DNA of 64,000 nucleotides from Shimia_B sp038525525 (lineage in GTDB: Bacteria; Pseudomonadota; Alphaproteobacteria; Rhodobacterales; Rhodobacteraceae), in contig JBCBHO010000004.1 in the NCBI GenBank assembly GCA_038525525.1, positions 248,001-312,000 on the forward strand. The letters are read 5' to 3'. Every line of letters begins with the position of its first letter. Positions within the stretch are counted from its first letter, which is position 1. Under the pieces are notes generated by a model. That model saw nothing but the letters and a program-made list of their open reading frames with translations. It was not told the DNA's origin and searched no databases. This document shows, one piece after another, positions 1 to 7,569 of this stretch. Position numbers and translations under genes: made by a program.

Positions 1-176
1 ATGTCGGGAATGTTGCGTGTGCTGTCCTTCATGCCCTCGATCGTGTCGCGGCTGTCGGACAAAAGCTCCGCCTTCCAGCTCAGGAGTTTCCGGCGGAAGT
101 ATTCGATCTGCCGGTCGTTCATGAACGGTTCGTCTTCGGCGGGCTTATACTCGTCTGGGAATATTTCGGCTTTCAT
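1..176 (-). CDS. dksA: RNA polymerase-binding transcription factor DksA, 5' part only
   Basis: The reverse strand reads from an ATG at 176 into an N-terminus of the alphaproteobacterial DksA type, containing the stretches FMNDRQIEYFRRKLL and TRNIPD. The gene runs off the left edge, so about 58 codons are visible and the C-terminal zinc-finger part is missing. DksA binds the RNA polymerase secondary channel and acts with ppGpp in the stringent response. It is divergent from the moxR gene, with about 196 bp between them. The family call rests on the N-terminal half only. Confidence 0.85.
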   Translation of the reverse strand, partial: MKAEIFPDEYKPAEDEPFMNDRQIEYFRRKLLSWKAELLSDSRDTIEGMKDSTRNIPD

Positions 177-372
177 GGCGCACCCTGCTTTTTATCTCGC
201 ATTAGGCTTTGGCGCGGCCGGGCTCCCCCCCTTTTGCGCCCCTGTGGCTGGGTCCTATCCAGTTGACCTCGCGTTGTCACTAGGCAAAAGCCCCGTAAAC
301 AGGCTGTTGCCGCGACTTGTGATCACGGCCAGGCTGATTATGGGTCAGATCGGGCAAAAATGGTGAGAAATC

Positions 373-1212
373 ATGCTATTTAAGTCGACAGAGAGCTACA
401 TCGCGACAGAAGACCTCACCGTGGCGGTGAACGCGGCCGTGACGCTGGAGCGTCCGCTCCTCGTGAAAGGCGAGCCCGGCACCGGAAAGACGGAGCTCGC
501 GCGGCAGGTGGCCGGATCGCTCGGGCTCGAGATGGTCGAGTGGCACATCAAATCCACCACGCGCGCCCAGCAGGGTCTCTATGAATACGATGCCGTGAGC
601 CGCCTGCGCGACAGCCAGCTCGGCGACGAGCGCGTCAAGGACGTGGCGAACTACATCAAGCGCGGCAAGCTCTGGCAGGCCTTCACCACGCCAGAGAAGG
701 TCGTGCTCCTCATCGACGAGATCGACAAGGCCGACATCGAGTTCCCCAACGACCTCCTGCAGGAGCTCGACCGGATGGAATTCCATGTCTACGAGACGGG
801 CGAGACGGTGCGCGCGGTCAACCGCCCGGTCGTCATCATCACCTCCAACAACGAAAAGGAACTGCCCGACGCGTTCCTGCGCCGCTGCTTCTTCCATTAC
901 ATCCGCTTCCCGGACGCAGAGACGATGCGCAAGATCGTCGAGGTCCATCACCCTGGCATCAAGGACAGCCTGCTCAGCACCGCCCTCACCCAGTTCTACG
1001 AGATCCGCGAGACGGCGGGGCTGAAGAAAAAGCCCTCGACGAGCGAGGTGATCGACTGGTTGAAGCTTCTCCTCGCCGAAGATCTCTCTGCCGAGGACCT
1101 GCGGCGCGACGGCGCGAATGCGCTCCCCAAGCTCCACGGCGCGCTCCTGAAAAACGAGCAGGACGTGGCGCTTTTCGAGCGGCTCGCCTTCATCGCGCGC
1201 AGCCAGCGATAG
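373..1212 (+). CDS. MoxR-type AAA+ ATPase
   Basis: A 279-residue AAA+ ATPase of the MoxR/CbbQ/NorQ class. Walker A is GEPGTGKT at residues 33-40, Walker B is VLLIDEIDKA near 111-120, sensor 1 is TSNN near 157-160, and the arginine-finger region FLRRC is near 168-172. MoxR ATPases work as chaperones with a von Willebrand A (VWA) partner to insert cofactors or assemble complexes. The CoxE-like VWA gene lies about 1.8 kb downstream on the same strand, which supports such a pair. The ribosome binding site before the ATG is weak (GAGAAATC). The substrate complex is not evident. Confidence 0.92.
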   Translation: MLFKSTESYIATEDLTVAVNAAVTLERPLLVKGEPGTGKTELARQVAGSLGLEMVEWHIKSTTRAQQGLYEYDAVSRLRDSQLGDERVKDVANYIKRGKLWQAFTTPEKVVLLIDEIDKADIEFPNDLLQELDRMEFHVYETGETVRAVNRPVVIITSNNEKELPDAFLRRCFFHYIRFPDAETMRKIVEVHHPGIKDSLLSTALTQFYEIRETAGLKKKPSTSEVIDWLKLLLAEDLSAEDLRRDGANALPKLHGALLKNEQDVALFERLAFIARSQR

Positions 1213-1402
1213 ACCGCCGCGCCACATTCTCGCCGCATTTGGCCCCTCTTTCCGCCACGCTCGATTCCTAGGAATTCGGAAAAGAGTTAACGTGGGACGG
1301 CAGGCGCGTGCGGCAGGGATTTTTGAGAGCTCAGGGGCGCTCCCGGGCCGGTATCGACTGTCTCACCGCGGGGTCTTTCCGCCGCTGCAGGAGCGCGCTC
1401 TG

Positions 1403-2791
1403 ATGCGGCGCGGCACCCGGCGTTTTCTCTTTGTCGCCTTCCTCACCCTCGCCGGCTGTGCGCCCATCGCAAGCACCGTCGACGTGGCCAGCCGCTCGGC
1501 CATTCCGGGCCTCGACCGTCTGCCGCCGATGCGCACCTTTGCCACCGTCCCGGTCGCGCCGCCCGTGCGCTCGAACCGCGACATCGCGGAGGATTTCATC
1601 GACCTGACCTTCGAGATGGAGAGCGGGCGCAGGCTCGCGGTGCTGACGCGCTTCGAAGGCCCGATCACGCTGCGCGTGGAAGGCCGCACGCCTGTCTCGC
1701 TCGCGCCCGATCTCGGGCGGCTCCTGACGCGGCTCCGGCGCGAGGCCGGCCTCGACATCACCGTCACCGAGGAGGCCAGCGCCAACATCAATCTCATCAC
1801 GCTGACTAAGGCCACCATGCAAAAGGCGGTGCCCGGCGCGGCCTGCTTCGTGGTGCCCAACGTGCGCGGCTGGGAGGATTTCAAGCAGGCGCGGCGCGGC
1901 CCGCGGGTGGACTGGGCCCGGCTCGGAAGCCGCCAGCAGGTCTCGGTCTTCCTGCCCTCGGACGCCGCGCCGCAAGAGCTGCGGGATTGCCTCCACGAGG
2001 AGATCGCGCAGGCGCTCGGCCCGCTCAACGATCTCTATCGCCTCTCCGACAGCGTCTTCAACGACGACAACATCCACACCGTGCTCACCGGCTTCGACAT
2101 GCTGGTGCTGCGCATGCATTACGCGCCCGAGCTCCGCAACGGCATGACCGAGGCCGAGGTCCGCGCAGCCCTGCCCGCCCTCCTCGCCCGGCTGAACCCG
2201 GCTGGCGAACGCGCGCAATCGCGCTTTCCCCGCGCCACCAACCGGGCCTGGAAGGACGAAATGCTGAAGGCCCTCGGTGCCGAGCGTTCACCGATCGGCC
2301 GCAAGCAGGCCGCCGAGAACGCCATCGCCATATCGCGTCGCTCCGGCTGGGATGACACACGGCTGGGCTACGCGAACTACGCCCTCGGCCGCCTCACCAT
2401 CGCCTCCGAGCCCCGGCGCGCCTATGCCGCCTTCCGCGAGGCCGACGCGATCTATGCGCGCGATCCCTCCACCGCGCTCCACCGCGCCTACGTGGCCGTG
2501 CAACTCGCCGCCTTCGCCCTTCTCGACGGGGACGCGGTCTCCGTGATCGACATCACGGGCCGTCACATCAACACCGCCGCACGGCACGAAAACGCCGCCC
2601 TTCTCGCCTCGCTCATGATGTTTCGCGCCGAGGCGCTGGAGCTTCAGGGCCGCCACGCGGAGGCCCGCGCCGTCAGGATGGACAGTCTCGGCTGGGCGCG
2701 CTACGGCTTCGGTTCCCAGAGGTCGATCTCCGCGCGGCTGCGCGAAATCGCCCTCCTGAACCCGGCGAAACACGGGCGCGTGTCCTTCTAG
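1403..2791 (+). CDS. DUF2927 family lipoprotein
   Basis: A predicted lipoprotein of 462 residues. The start at 1403 gives a short basic N-terminus, a hydrophobic stretch and a lipobox LAGC with Cys19. A longer in-frame start at 1292 would bury this signal, so I reject it. The central part (LHEEIAQALGPLNDLYRLSDSVFNDD) is typical of DUF2927 proteins of Rhodobacteraceae, which carry a metalloprotease-like HEE segment. The C-terminal third is alanine-rich and helical, perhaps TPR-like. It sits between the MoxR ATPase and its VWA partner, on the same strand. The biochemical role is unknown. Confidence 0.85.
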   Translation: MRRGTRRFLFVAFLTLAGCAPIASTVDVASRSAIPGLDRLPPMRTFATVPVAPPVRSNRDIAEDFIDLTFEMESGRRLAVLTRFEGPITLRVEGRTPVSLAPDLGRLLTRLRREAGLDITVTEEASANINLITLTKATMQKAVPGAACFVVPNVRGWEDFKQARRGPRVDWARLGSRQQVSVFLPSDAAPQELRDCLHEEIAQALGPLNDLYRLSDSVFNDDNIHTVLTGFDMLVLRMHYAPELRNGMTEAEVRAALPALLARLNPAGERAQSRFPRATNRAWKDEMLKALGAERSPIGRKQAAENAIAISRRSGWDDTRLGYANYALGRLTIASEPRRAYAAFREADAIYARDPSTALHRAYVAVQLAAFALLDGDAVSVIDITGRHINTAARHENAALLASLMMFRAEALELQGRHAEARAVRMDSLGWARYGFGSQRSISARLREIALLNPAKHGRVSF

Positions 2792-2812
2792 CGCCCCTTC
2801 GGAGGCGCTCCC

Positions 2813-2980
2813 ATGGTCCCCACTCTGGCCTGCATGGTCCTCTTCGGCAGCTACGGCGCGTGGCGCGCAAAGCAGAGCGGCGGCAAGCTGCTCGACATCC
2901 TGCAATACGCGGGCTCCTTCGCGATCTTCGGCATGATCGTGGGCGTGATCGCCGCCATCATCCTCTCGCGCCTCGTCTGA
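2813..2980 (+). CDS. Small membrane protein, 55 residues
   Basis: A 55-codon gene with a strong Shine-Dalgarno (GGAGG, 7 bases before the ATG). Its stop overlaps the start of the VWA gene in a TGATG junction, so translation is probably coupled. The product has two hydrophobic segments, about residues 2-16 and 33-53, joined by a short basic/polar loop (WRAKQSGGK). It ends in a positively charged LSRLV tail. No family is recognised. Its place between the DUF2927 lipoprotein and the VWA protein suggests a membrane partner of the MoxR/VWA system, which is inference. Confidence 0.75.
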   Translation: MVPTLACMVLFGSYGAWRAKQSGGKLLDILQYAGSFAIFGMIVGVIAAIILSRLV

Positions 2981-4167
2981 TGTTCCTGCCCTTCTTCGAG
3001 GCCCTGCGGGAGGCGCGCGTGCCGGTCTCGCTACGCGAGTACCTGTCGTTTCTCGAAGGCATGAAGCGGGGCATCGCGACCTACGATGTCGATGCCTTCT
3101 ACTACCTCGCGCGCACGACGATGGTGAAGGACGAGCGCCACATCGACCGCTTCGACCGCGCCTTCGCGGCGAGCTTCGCGGGCCTCGAGGCGATCTCCAT
3201 GGAAGACGTGCTGGAGGCCGTGGACATCCCCGCCGACTGGCTCGCCAAGATGGCCGAAAAGCACCTGAGCGAGGCCGAGAAGGCGGAGATCGAGGCCATG
3301 GGCGGCTTCGAGAAGCTCATGGAGACGCTGCGCGAACGCCTCAAGGAGCAGGAAGGTCGCCACGAGGGCGGCTCGAAATGGATCGGCACGGCGGGCACCT
3401 CCCCCTTCGGCGCCTATGGCTACAATCCCGAGGGCGTGCGCATCGGCCAGAAGGAAAGCCGCCACAAGCGCGCCGTGAAGGTTTGGGACAAGCGCGAGTT
3501 CCGCAATCTCGATGACAGCGTGGAGCTCGGCACGCGCAACATCAAGGTGGCGCTCAAGCGCCTGCGCCGCTGGGCGCGCGACGGGGCCGCCGAAGAGCTC
3601 GATCTCGACGGCACGATCCGCGCCACCGCCGAGCACGGCTATCTCGACGTGCAGACCCGGCCCGAGCGCAGGAACGCTGTGAAGGTGCTGCTCTTTCTCG
3701 ACGTGGGCGGCTCCATGGACCCCCATATCAAGGTCGTCGAGGAGCTCTTCTCGGCGGCGCGCGCGGAGTTCAAGCACCTCGAATATTTCTACTTCCACAA
3801 TTGCCTCTACGAAGGCGTCTGGCGCGACAATCGCAGGCGCTGGAACGCGCAGACGCCGACCCACGAGGTACTCAGGACCTACGGCCCCGATTACCGCTGC
3901 ATCTTCGTGGGCGATGCATCGATGTCGCCCTACGAGGTCGCAATGGCGGGCGGGGCCAACGAGCACTGGAACGAGGAGGCCGGAGAGGTCTGGCTCCGCC
4001 GCGCGCGGGAGCAATGGCCCGCCCATCTCTGGATCAACCCGGTGCCGCGCAAGTGGTGGGATTACACGCAATCGGTGCAGATGATCCGCACGATCTTCGA
4101 GGATCGCATGGTGCCGATGACCCTCGACGGCATCGACGCGGGCATGCGGATGCTGAGCCGCGGCTAA
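2980..4167 (+). CDS. VWA domain-containing CoxE-like protein
   Basis: A 395-residue protein of the CoxE-like VWA family, the usual partner of MoxR ATPases. The N-terminal half is helical and charged. The VWA fold begins near residue 235 with LFLDVGGSMDPH, where Asp241 starts the metal-ion (MIDAS) motif. The first serine of the classical DxSxS is glycine here, which is common in the CoxE-like branch. The start at 2980 overlaps the preceding small gene by one base. An in-frame ATG at 2860 lies inside that gene and is not used here. Likely role: bridging the AAA+ ATPase to its client complex. Confidence 0.9.
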   Translation: MFLPFFEALREARVPVSLREYLSFLEGMKRGIATYDVDAFYYLARTTMVKDERHIDRFDRAFAASFAGLEAISMEDVLEAVDIPADWLAKMAEKHLSEAEKAEIEAMGGFEKLMETLRERLKEQEGRHEGGSKWIGTAGTSPFGAYGYNPEGVRIGQKESRHKRAVKVWDKREFRNLDDSVELGTRNIKVALKRLRRWARDGAAEELDLDGTIRATAEHGYLDVQTRPERRNAVKVLLFLDVGGSMDPHIKVVEELFSAARAEFKHLEYFYFHNCLYEGVWRDNRRRWNAQTPTHEVLRTYGPDYRCIFVGDASMSPYEVAMAGGANEHWNEEAGEVWLRRAREQWPAHLWINPVPRKWWDYTQSVQMIRTIFEDRMVPMTLDGIDAGMRMLSRG

Positions 4168-4228
4168 CCTGCGCGCAGCGGCGCCGCACCCGCTTGAGGC
4201 GGGCGGCGGCACGCACCATATCTCTGCC

Positions 4229-4921
4229 ATGACTTGGTTGATGCCCATCCTTCTCGCCGTGGCCTATGGCTTCGTGATGATGCGCTTTTCGGCGTGGTCC
4301 ACGAAGCGGCAGCTCAACGAGAAGTCACGCCCGCTCGAGGATCCCGCCCTCGAGCGCGCCTTCAACGCCATGGCGCGCGCGCTCGACGTGCCGCGGATCA
4401 AAGTCAATCTCTACGACGTGGACATGATCAACGGCCTCGCCGCGCCCGACGGGCGGATCTTCATCACGCGCGGCTTCTACCAGGAGTTCCGCAAGGGCAG
4501 CGTGAGCGCCGACGAGCTCGCGAGCGTCGTGGCTCACGAGCTCGGCCACGTGGCGCTCGGCCATACCCGCCGCCGGATGATCGATTTCACCGCGCAAAAC
4601 GCCGCGCGCGCCGCGCTCATGATGATCATCGGGCGCTTCATCCCGTTCGTGGGGCCCTACATCGCCAATGCGCTGATCTCGCTCTTCGCCGCCAAGCTCT
4701 CGCGGGAAGACGAGTATGAGGCCGATGCCTATGCCTCGGCGCTGCTTCTGAAATCCGGGATCGGGCTCGAAGGGCAGAAAAGCCTCTTTCAGAAGCTCGA
4801 CGCGCTCACGAAGTCCCGCGCGGGGGCCGCGCCCGCCTGGCTCCTGAGCCACCCGAAGAGCCCGGAGCGGATCGCGGCCATCGAGGCCAACGAGGCCCGC
4901 TGGCGCGCTTCGGAGGTCTAG
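4229..4921 (+). CDS. M48 family membrane zinc metalloprotease
   Basis: A 230-residue HtpX/Ste24-like protease. One membrane segment at residues 3-20 anchors it. The zinc motif is HELGH at 103-107, and a third ligand Glu is present in EDEYEADAYA near 160-169. A second hydrophobic stretch (ALMMIIGRFIPFVGPYIANALISLF) lies between them, as in the family. It follows the VWA gene by 61 bp on the same strand, so it may belong to the same unit and act in membrane protein quality control. The exact substrate is unknown. Its 3' end overlaps the convergent PIN gene by 4 bp. Confidence 0.9.
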   Translation: MTWLMPILLAVAYGFVMMRFSAWSTKRQLNEKSRPLEDPALERAFNAMARALDVPRIKVNLYDVDMINGLAAPDGRIFITRGFYQEFRKGSVSADELASVVAHELGHVALGHTRRRMIDFTAQNAARAALMMIIGRFIPFVGPYIANALISLFAAKLSREDEYEADAYASALLLKSGIGLEGQKSLFQKLDALTKSRAGAAPAWLLSHPKSPERIAAIEANEARWRASEV

Positions 4922-5466
4922 GCCCCGCGCTCCATCGCCTTCGCGAGCCGCGGCAGGCGCGCCTTCTTCAGAAGCGCGCGCAGGGTGGGCGGGCAGCCCT
5001 CCATCCGCTGGGCGTTGGCCCAGACCGTCTCCACCGCCTGCCGGATTTCTCCCGGATAGCTCACCAGAAGCGAGGTGAGGAAGTGATCGGGCCCGTCGCG
5101 GCGGATCCCCTCCTCGATGAGCGTGCCGCGCGGGAAATCCTTGGCATTCTCGGTGAGGAGGACCTCCGCGGAGCCCGCGATGGCGGCGGCCAGCACGTGG
5201 ATATCGTTCTCGTCGGGCAGGTAGAGGCGGCGCTCGTCGCTCTCGCGGGGCCGCACCATGGAGCCCGGCCAGAGCCCGCGCAGGAGCGCGATCTCGCCTT
5301 CCGCCTGCGCTCCCGCCACGGGGCCGAGACGCCCGGCGGCGATGCGCCATTCCTCCAGGATCCGGTTCGACCAGAGCGGCTCGAACGTCCCCGCGCGGGC
5401 CGCGTGAAGAAGGATCTCGCGCTGCACCGTGGGGTAGAGCACGCAGGCATCGAGCAGGACTTTCAT
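4918..5466 (-). CDS. PIN domain protein (RSP_2648 type)
   Basis: A 182-residue PIN-fold protein. Acidic residues expected at the metal site are visible: Asp6 (VLLDACVLYP), Asp85/Glu86/Asp88 (LPDENDIHVL) and the TENAKDF motif near 105-111. PIN proteins are Mg-dependent ribonucleases and often the toxin of toxin-antitoxin pairs. No antitoxin lies beside it: the gene is instead coupled by an ATGA overlap to the upstream methyltransferase. That arrangement and the Rhodobacteraceae-wide family point to an RNA-processing or stand-alone nuclease rather than a classic toxin, which is inference. Confidence 0.87.
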   Translation of the reverse strand: MKVLLDACVLYPTVQREILLHAARAGTFEPLWSNRILEEWRIAAGRLGPVAGAQAEGEIALLRGLWPGSMVRPRESDERRLYLPDENDIHVLAAAIAGSAEVLLTENAKDFPRGTLIEEGIRRDGPDHFLTSLLVSYPGEIRQAVETVWANAQRMEGCPPTLRALLKKARLPRLAKAMERGA

Positions 5467-6674
5467 ATGAGCCTCAGGAAGACGGCCTTGAGATAGCTGG
5501 TTTCGGCGAGTGCGGGATGCTGCGGATGATCCGGGCCCGCCGCGCCGGTATGAAGCACCTGCGCCGCGCGCCCGGCCCGCGCCACGCCGCGCAGGCTGGC
5601 GCTGCGGAACTTGTCGAGCGTGGCTGCATGGGAGCAGGAGCAGAGCACGAGTGTCCCGCCGGGGGCCACGAGCGGCGCGGTGAGGCGCGCGGTTTTCTCG
5701 TAGGCCCGGAGCCCCGCCTCAAGCGCGGGCTTGGCCGGCGCGAAGGCGGGCGGGTCGCAGACGACATGATCGTATTGCGCGCCAGCCTCGTTGAGCTCCG
5801 TGAGCACCTCGAAGGCATCGCCCTGCCGGGTCTCGTAGCGGTCGGCGGCCTCCATGCGGCGCGCGCCTTCTTCGGCCAGCGCGAGCGCCGCCGCGGAGCC
5901 ATCGACGCCCGTCACCCGTGCCGCGCCCGCCGCCAGCGCCGCGAGCCCGAAGCCTCCCACGTGACAGAAGACATCGAGCACCGTCCCGCCGGAGACGAAG
6001 CCCTGCAGAAAGGCGTGGTTCGGGCGCTGATCGTAAAAGAGGCCCGTCTTCTGCCCCTCGAGGAGATCGGCCATGTAGGTCGCGCCGGACATGGGCACGG
6101 GCACGGGGCCCTCGGGCGCCGCGCCCGCGATCACGGTGCGCAGTTCCGGCAGCCCCTCCAGGCTCCGGGCGCGGCCGGTGCCATTGAGGATCACGTTGGG
6201 CATGCCGCGCGCCGCGAGGGCCGCGGCAAAGTCCTCCTTGCGAACATCGGCCCAGGCGGCGTTGGCCTGCAGGACCGCGACATCGCCGAACCGGTCGATC
6301 ACGACGCCCGGCAGGCCGTCCCCCTCGGCATGGACAAGACGGTAGAACGGCGCGACGTAAAGCCTTTCGCGGAGCGTCAGCGCCTGAGCGATCTTGGCAT
6401 CGATCCAGGCTGCATCCACGGTCTCGTCCACGTCGCGGGTCAGGATGCGGCCCGAGATCTTCGAGGCCATATTCACCGCCACCACCCCGATGGGCGCGCG
6501 CCCGGCGTCTTCGAGGACCGCCAGGGACCCCGCCGGGAGTTTCTTCGTGCGCCGGTCGAGCACGAGCTCGTTGCCATAGACCCAGGGCGCGCCGTGGCGC
6601 AGCCTTCGTGCATCGGCATTGGGCTTCAGTCGGATAACGGGACGGTCGGACAAAGAAGAAGGGGGCAGCGCCAT
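5463..6674 (-). CDS. Class I SAM-dependent rRNA methyltransferase, RlmI-like
   Basis: A 403-residue protein with the PUA-EEHEE-methyltransferase order of the RlmI/YccW family, which makes m5C in 23S rRNA. The PUA-like N-terminus contains HGAPWVYGNEL. The middle segment has EGQKTGLFYDQRPNH. The SAM site is VLDVFCHVGGFGLAAL near residue 233, and the catalytic region shows VCDPPAF and later LCSCSH. The latter two are the family's substrate and cysteine motifs. It overlaps the downstream PIN gene by 4 bp, so the two are probably cotranscribed. The exact target base cannot be told from sequence alone. Confidence 0.88.
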   Translation of the reverse strand: MALPPSSLSDRPVIRLKPNADARRLRHGAPWVYGNELVLDRRTKKLPAGSLAVLEDAGRAPIGVVAVNMASKISGRILTRDVDETVDAAWIDAKIAQALTLRERLYVAPFYRLVHAEGDGLPGVVIDRFGDVAVLQANAAWADVRKEDFAAALAARGMPNVILNGTGRARSLEGLPELRTVIAGAAPEGPVPVPMSGATYMADLLEGQKTGLFYDQRPNHAFLQGFVSGGTVLDVFCHVGGFGLAALAAGAARVTGVDGSAAALALAEEGARRMEAADRYETRQGDAFEVLTELNEAGAQYDHVVCDPPAFAPAKPALEAGLRAYEKTARLTAPLVAPGGTLVLCSCSHAATLDKFRSASLRGVARAGRAAQVLHTGAAGPDHPQHPALAETSYLKAVFLRLI

Positions 6675-6718
6675 GCCACCCCCTCTAGAGCCTTCTTAGG
6701 GCGATGTGTAGCGCGCGC

Positions 6719-7324
6719 TTAGAGCGCGGTGGCCACGGTCAACGGACGCGCCAGCTCGACCTTGATAACTTGGGCCAGATGGGCCGACAGGCGCATCTTC
6801 TGCCCGTTGCCGTTGCGATCGGATTCGATGGCCGCACGGCCCCCGAGCGCGTCGAGGTCCGCGATCACGCGGCGCTTGGGCACGAGGACAGCGCCGGTCT
6901 GCGCGTCGCGCACGGTCATGTCGAAGCGGATGGAATGCACACCGCCCACGGTGTAGCGGGCCTTCTCGGTGAGCGAGTGAAAGCGCACGACCTCCACGTC
7001 CACCATCACGGGCTGCACGCCCTCGAGCGCGGCGGTGCCTTCGGCGAAGGCCGCGCCCATGAGCTCGGTGATCTGGGCGTGACGGTCCCCGATGGGGTCA
7101 CCGCGCCACACGATATCGGCGATGGGGTAATAGCTGTTGGCCTCCGAAACGCGCAGGTCGCGCGGGACGTCCACGGTGATCTCGGTGACATCGAAGGACG
7201 GCTGGATCTCCTGGAAGCCGGGCACTTCGAGAGGTGCGGAGCGCGTGGCCGTTTCCACGGTGGCGCAGGCCGCAAGCGAGGCACCCATGCAGGCGATCGC
7301 GCAAAGACGCAGAAAACGGGGCAT
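6719..7324 (-). CDS. DUF6778-like lipoprotein
   Basis: A 201-residue predicted lipoprotein. The signal MPRFLRLCAIACMGASLAAC ends in a lipobox LAAC at Cys20. The mature part is hydrophilic and contains TVDVPRDLRVSEANSYYPIADIVWRGDP, a region conserved in a lipoprotein family restricted to Rhodobacteraceae. No enzymatic motif is seen. It lies 44 bp upstream of the RlmI-like gene on the same strand, and 245 bp of non-coding DNA separates it from the divergent edd gene. Function unknown. Confidence 0.75.
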   Translation of the reverse strand: MPRFLRLCAIACMGASLAACATVETATRSAPLEVPGFQEIQPSFDVTEITVDVPRDLRVSEANSYYPIADIVWRGDPIGDRHAQITELMGAAFAEGTAALEGVQPVMVDVEVVRFHSLTEKARYTVGGVHSIRFDMTVRDAQTGAVLVPKRRVIADLDALGGRAAIESDRNGNGQKMRLSAHLAQVIKVELARPLTVATAL

Positions 7325-7489
7325 GCTCTTATCCTTTCAGTGACCCGAGGTTGTCTCCGCTGTGGCTGGTGAAGCGGGCTGAATTGGGGCGAATTTGAGA
7401 TAATTGCCGGAACTTCGGAGAAAGCGTGCCATGATGTTGCCGCGATGCGCGGCGGCGATGGCATGCAAAAGTATTCCTCGGGATACGAT

Positions 7490-7503
7490 TGTTAGCGCTA
7501 TCA
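7490..7503. promoter_or_regulatory. LacI/GntR-type operator before edd
   Basis: TGTTAGCGCTATCA is a 14-bp palindrome with one mismatch around a GC centre. It closely matches operators of LacI-family sugar-acid regulators (TGTTAGCGCTAACA type). It lies 67 bp before the edd start, where it could control the Entner-Doudoroff genes. No LacI regulator gene is in the window, so the protein is not identified. No convincing -35/-10 pair could be assigned around it. Confidence 0.6.
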
Positions 7504-7569
7504 TAATCCAATAAGCCGTGATACGCGCACGCCAAAAGCCAGTCCCTTTCCCTCACAGGAGGACCCGCA

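Noticed and set aside
1264..1275. ATTCCTAGGAAT palindrome before the DUF2927 gene
   Set aside because: Twelve bp is short, no second copy or promoter arrangement supports it as an operator.
4918..5466. PIN protein as toxin of a toxin-antitoxin pair
   Set aside because: No antitoxin gene on either side; it is coupled to an rRNA methyltransferase and the adjacent M48 gene is convergent.
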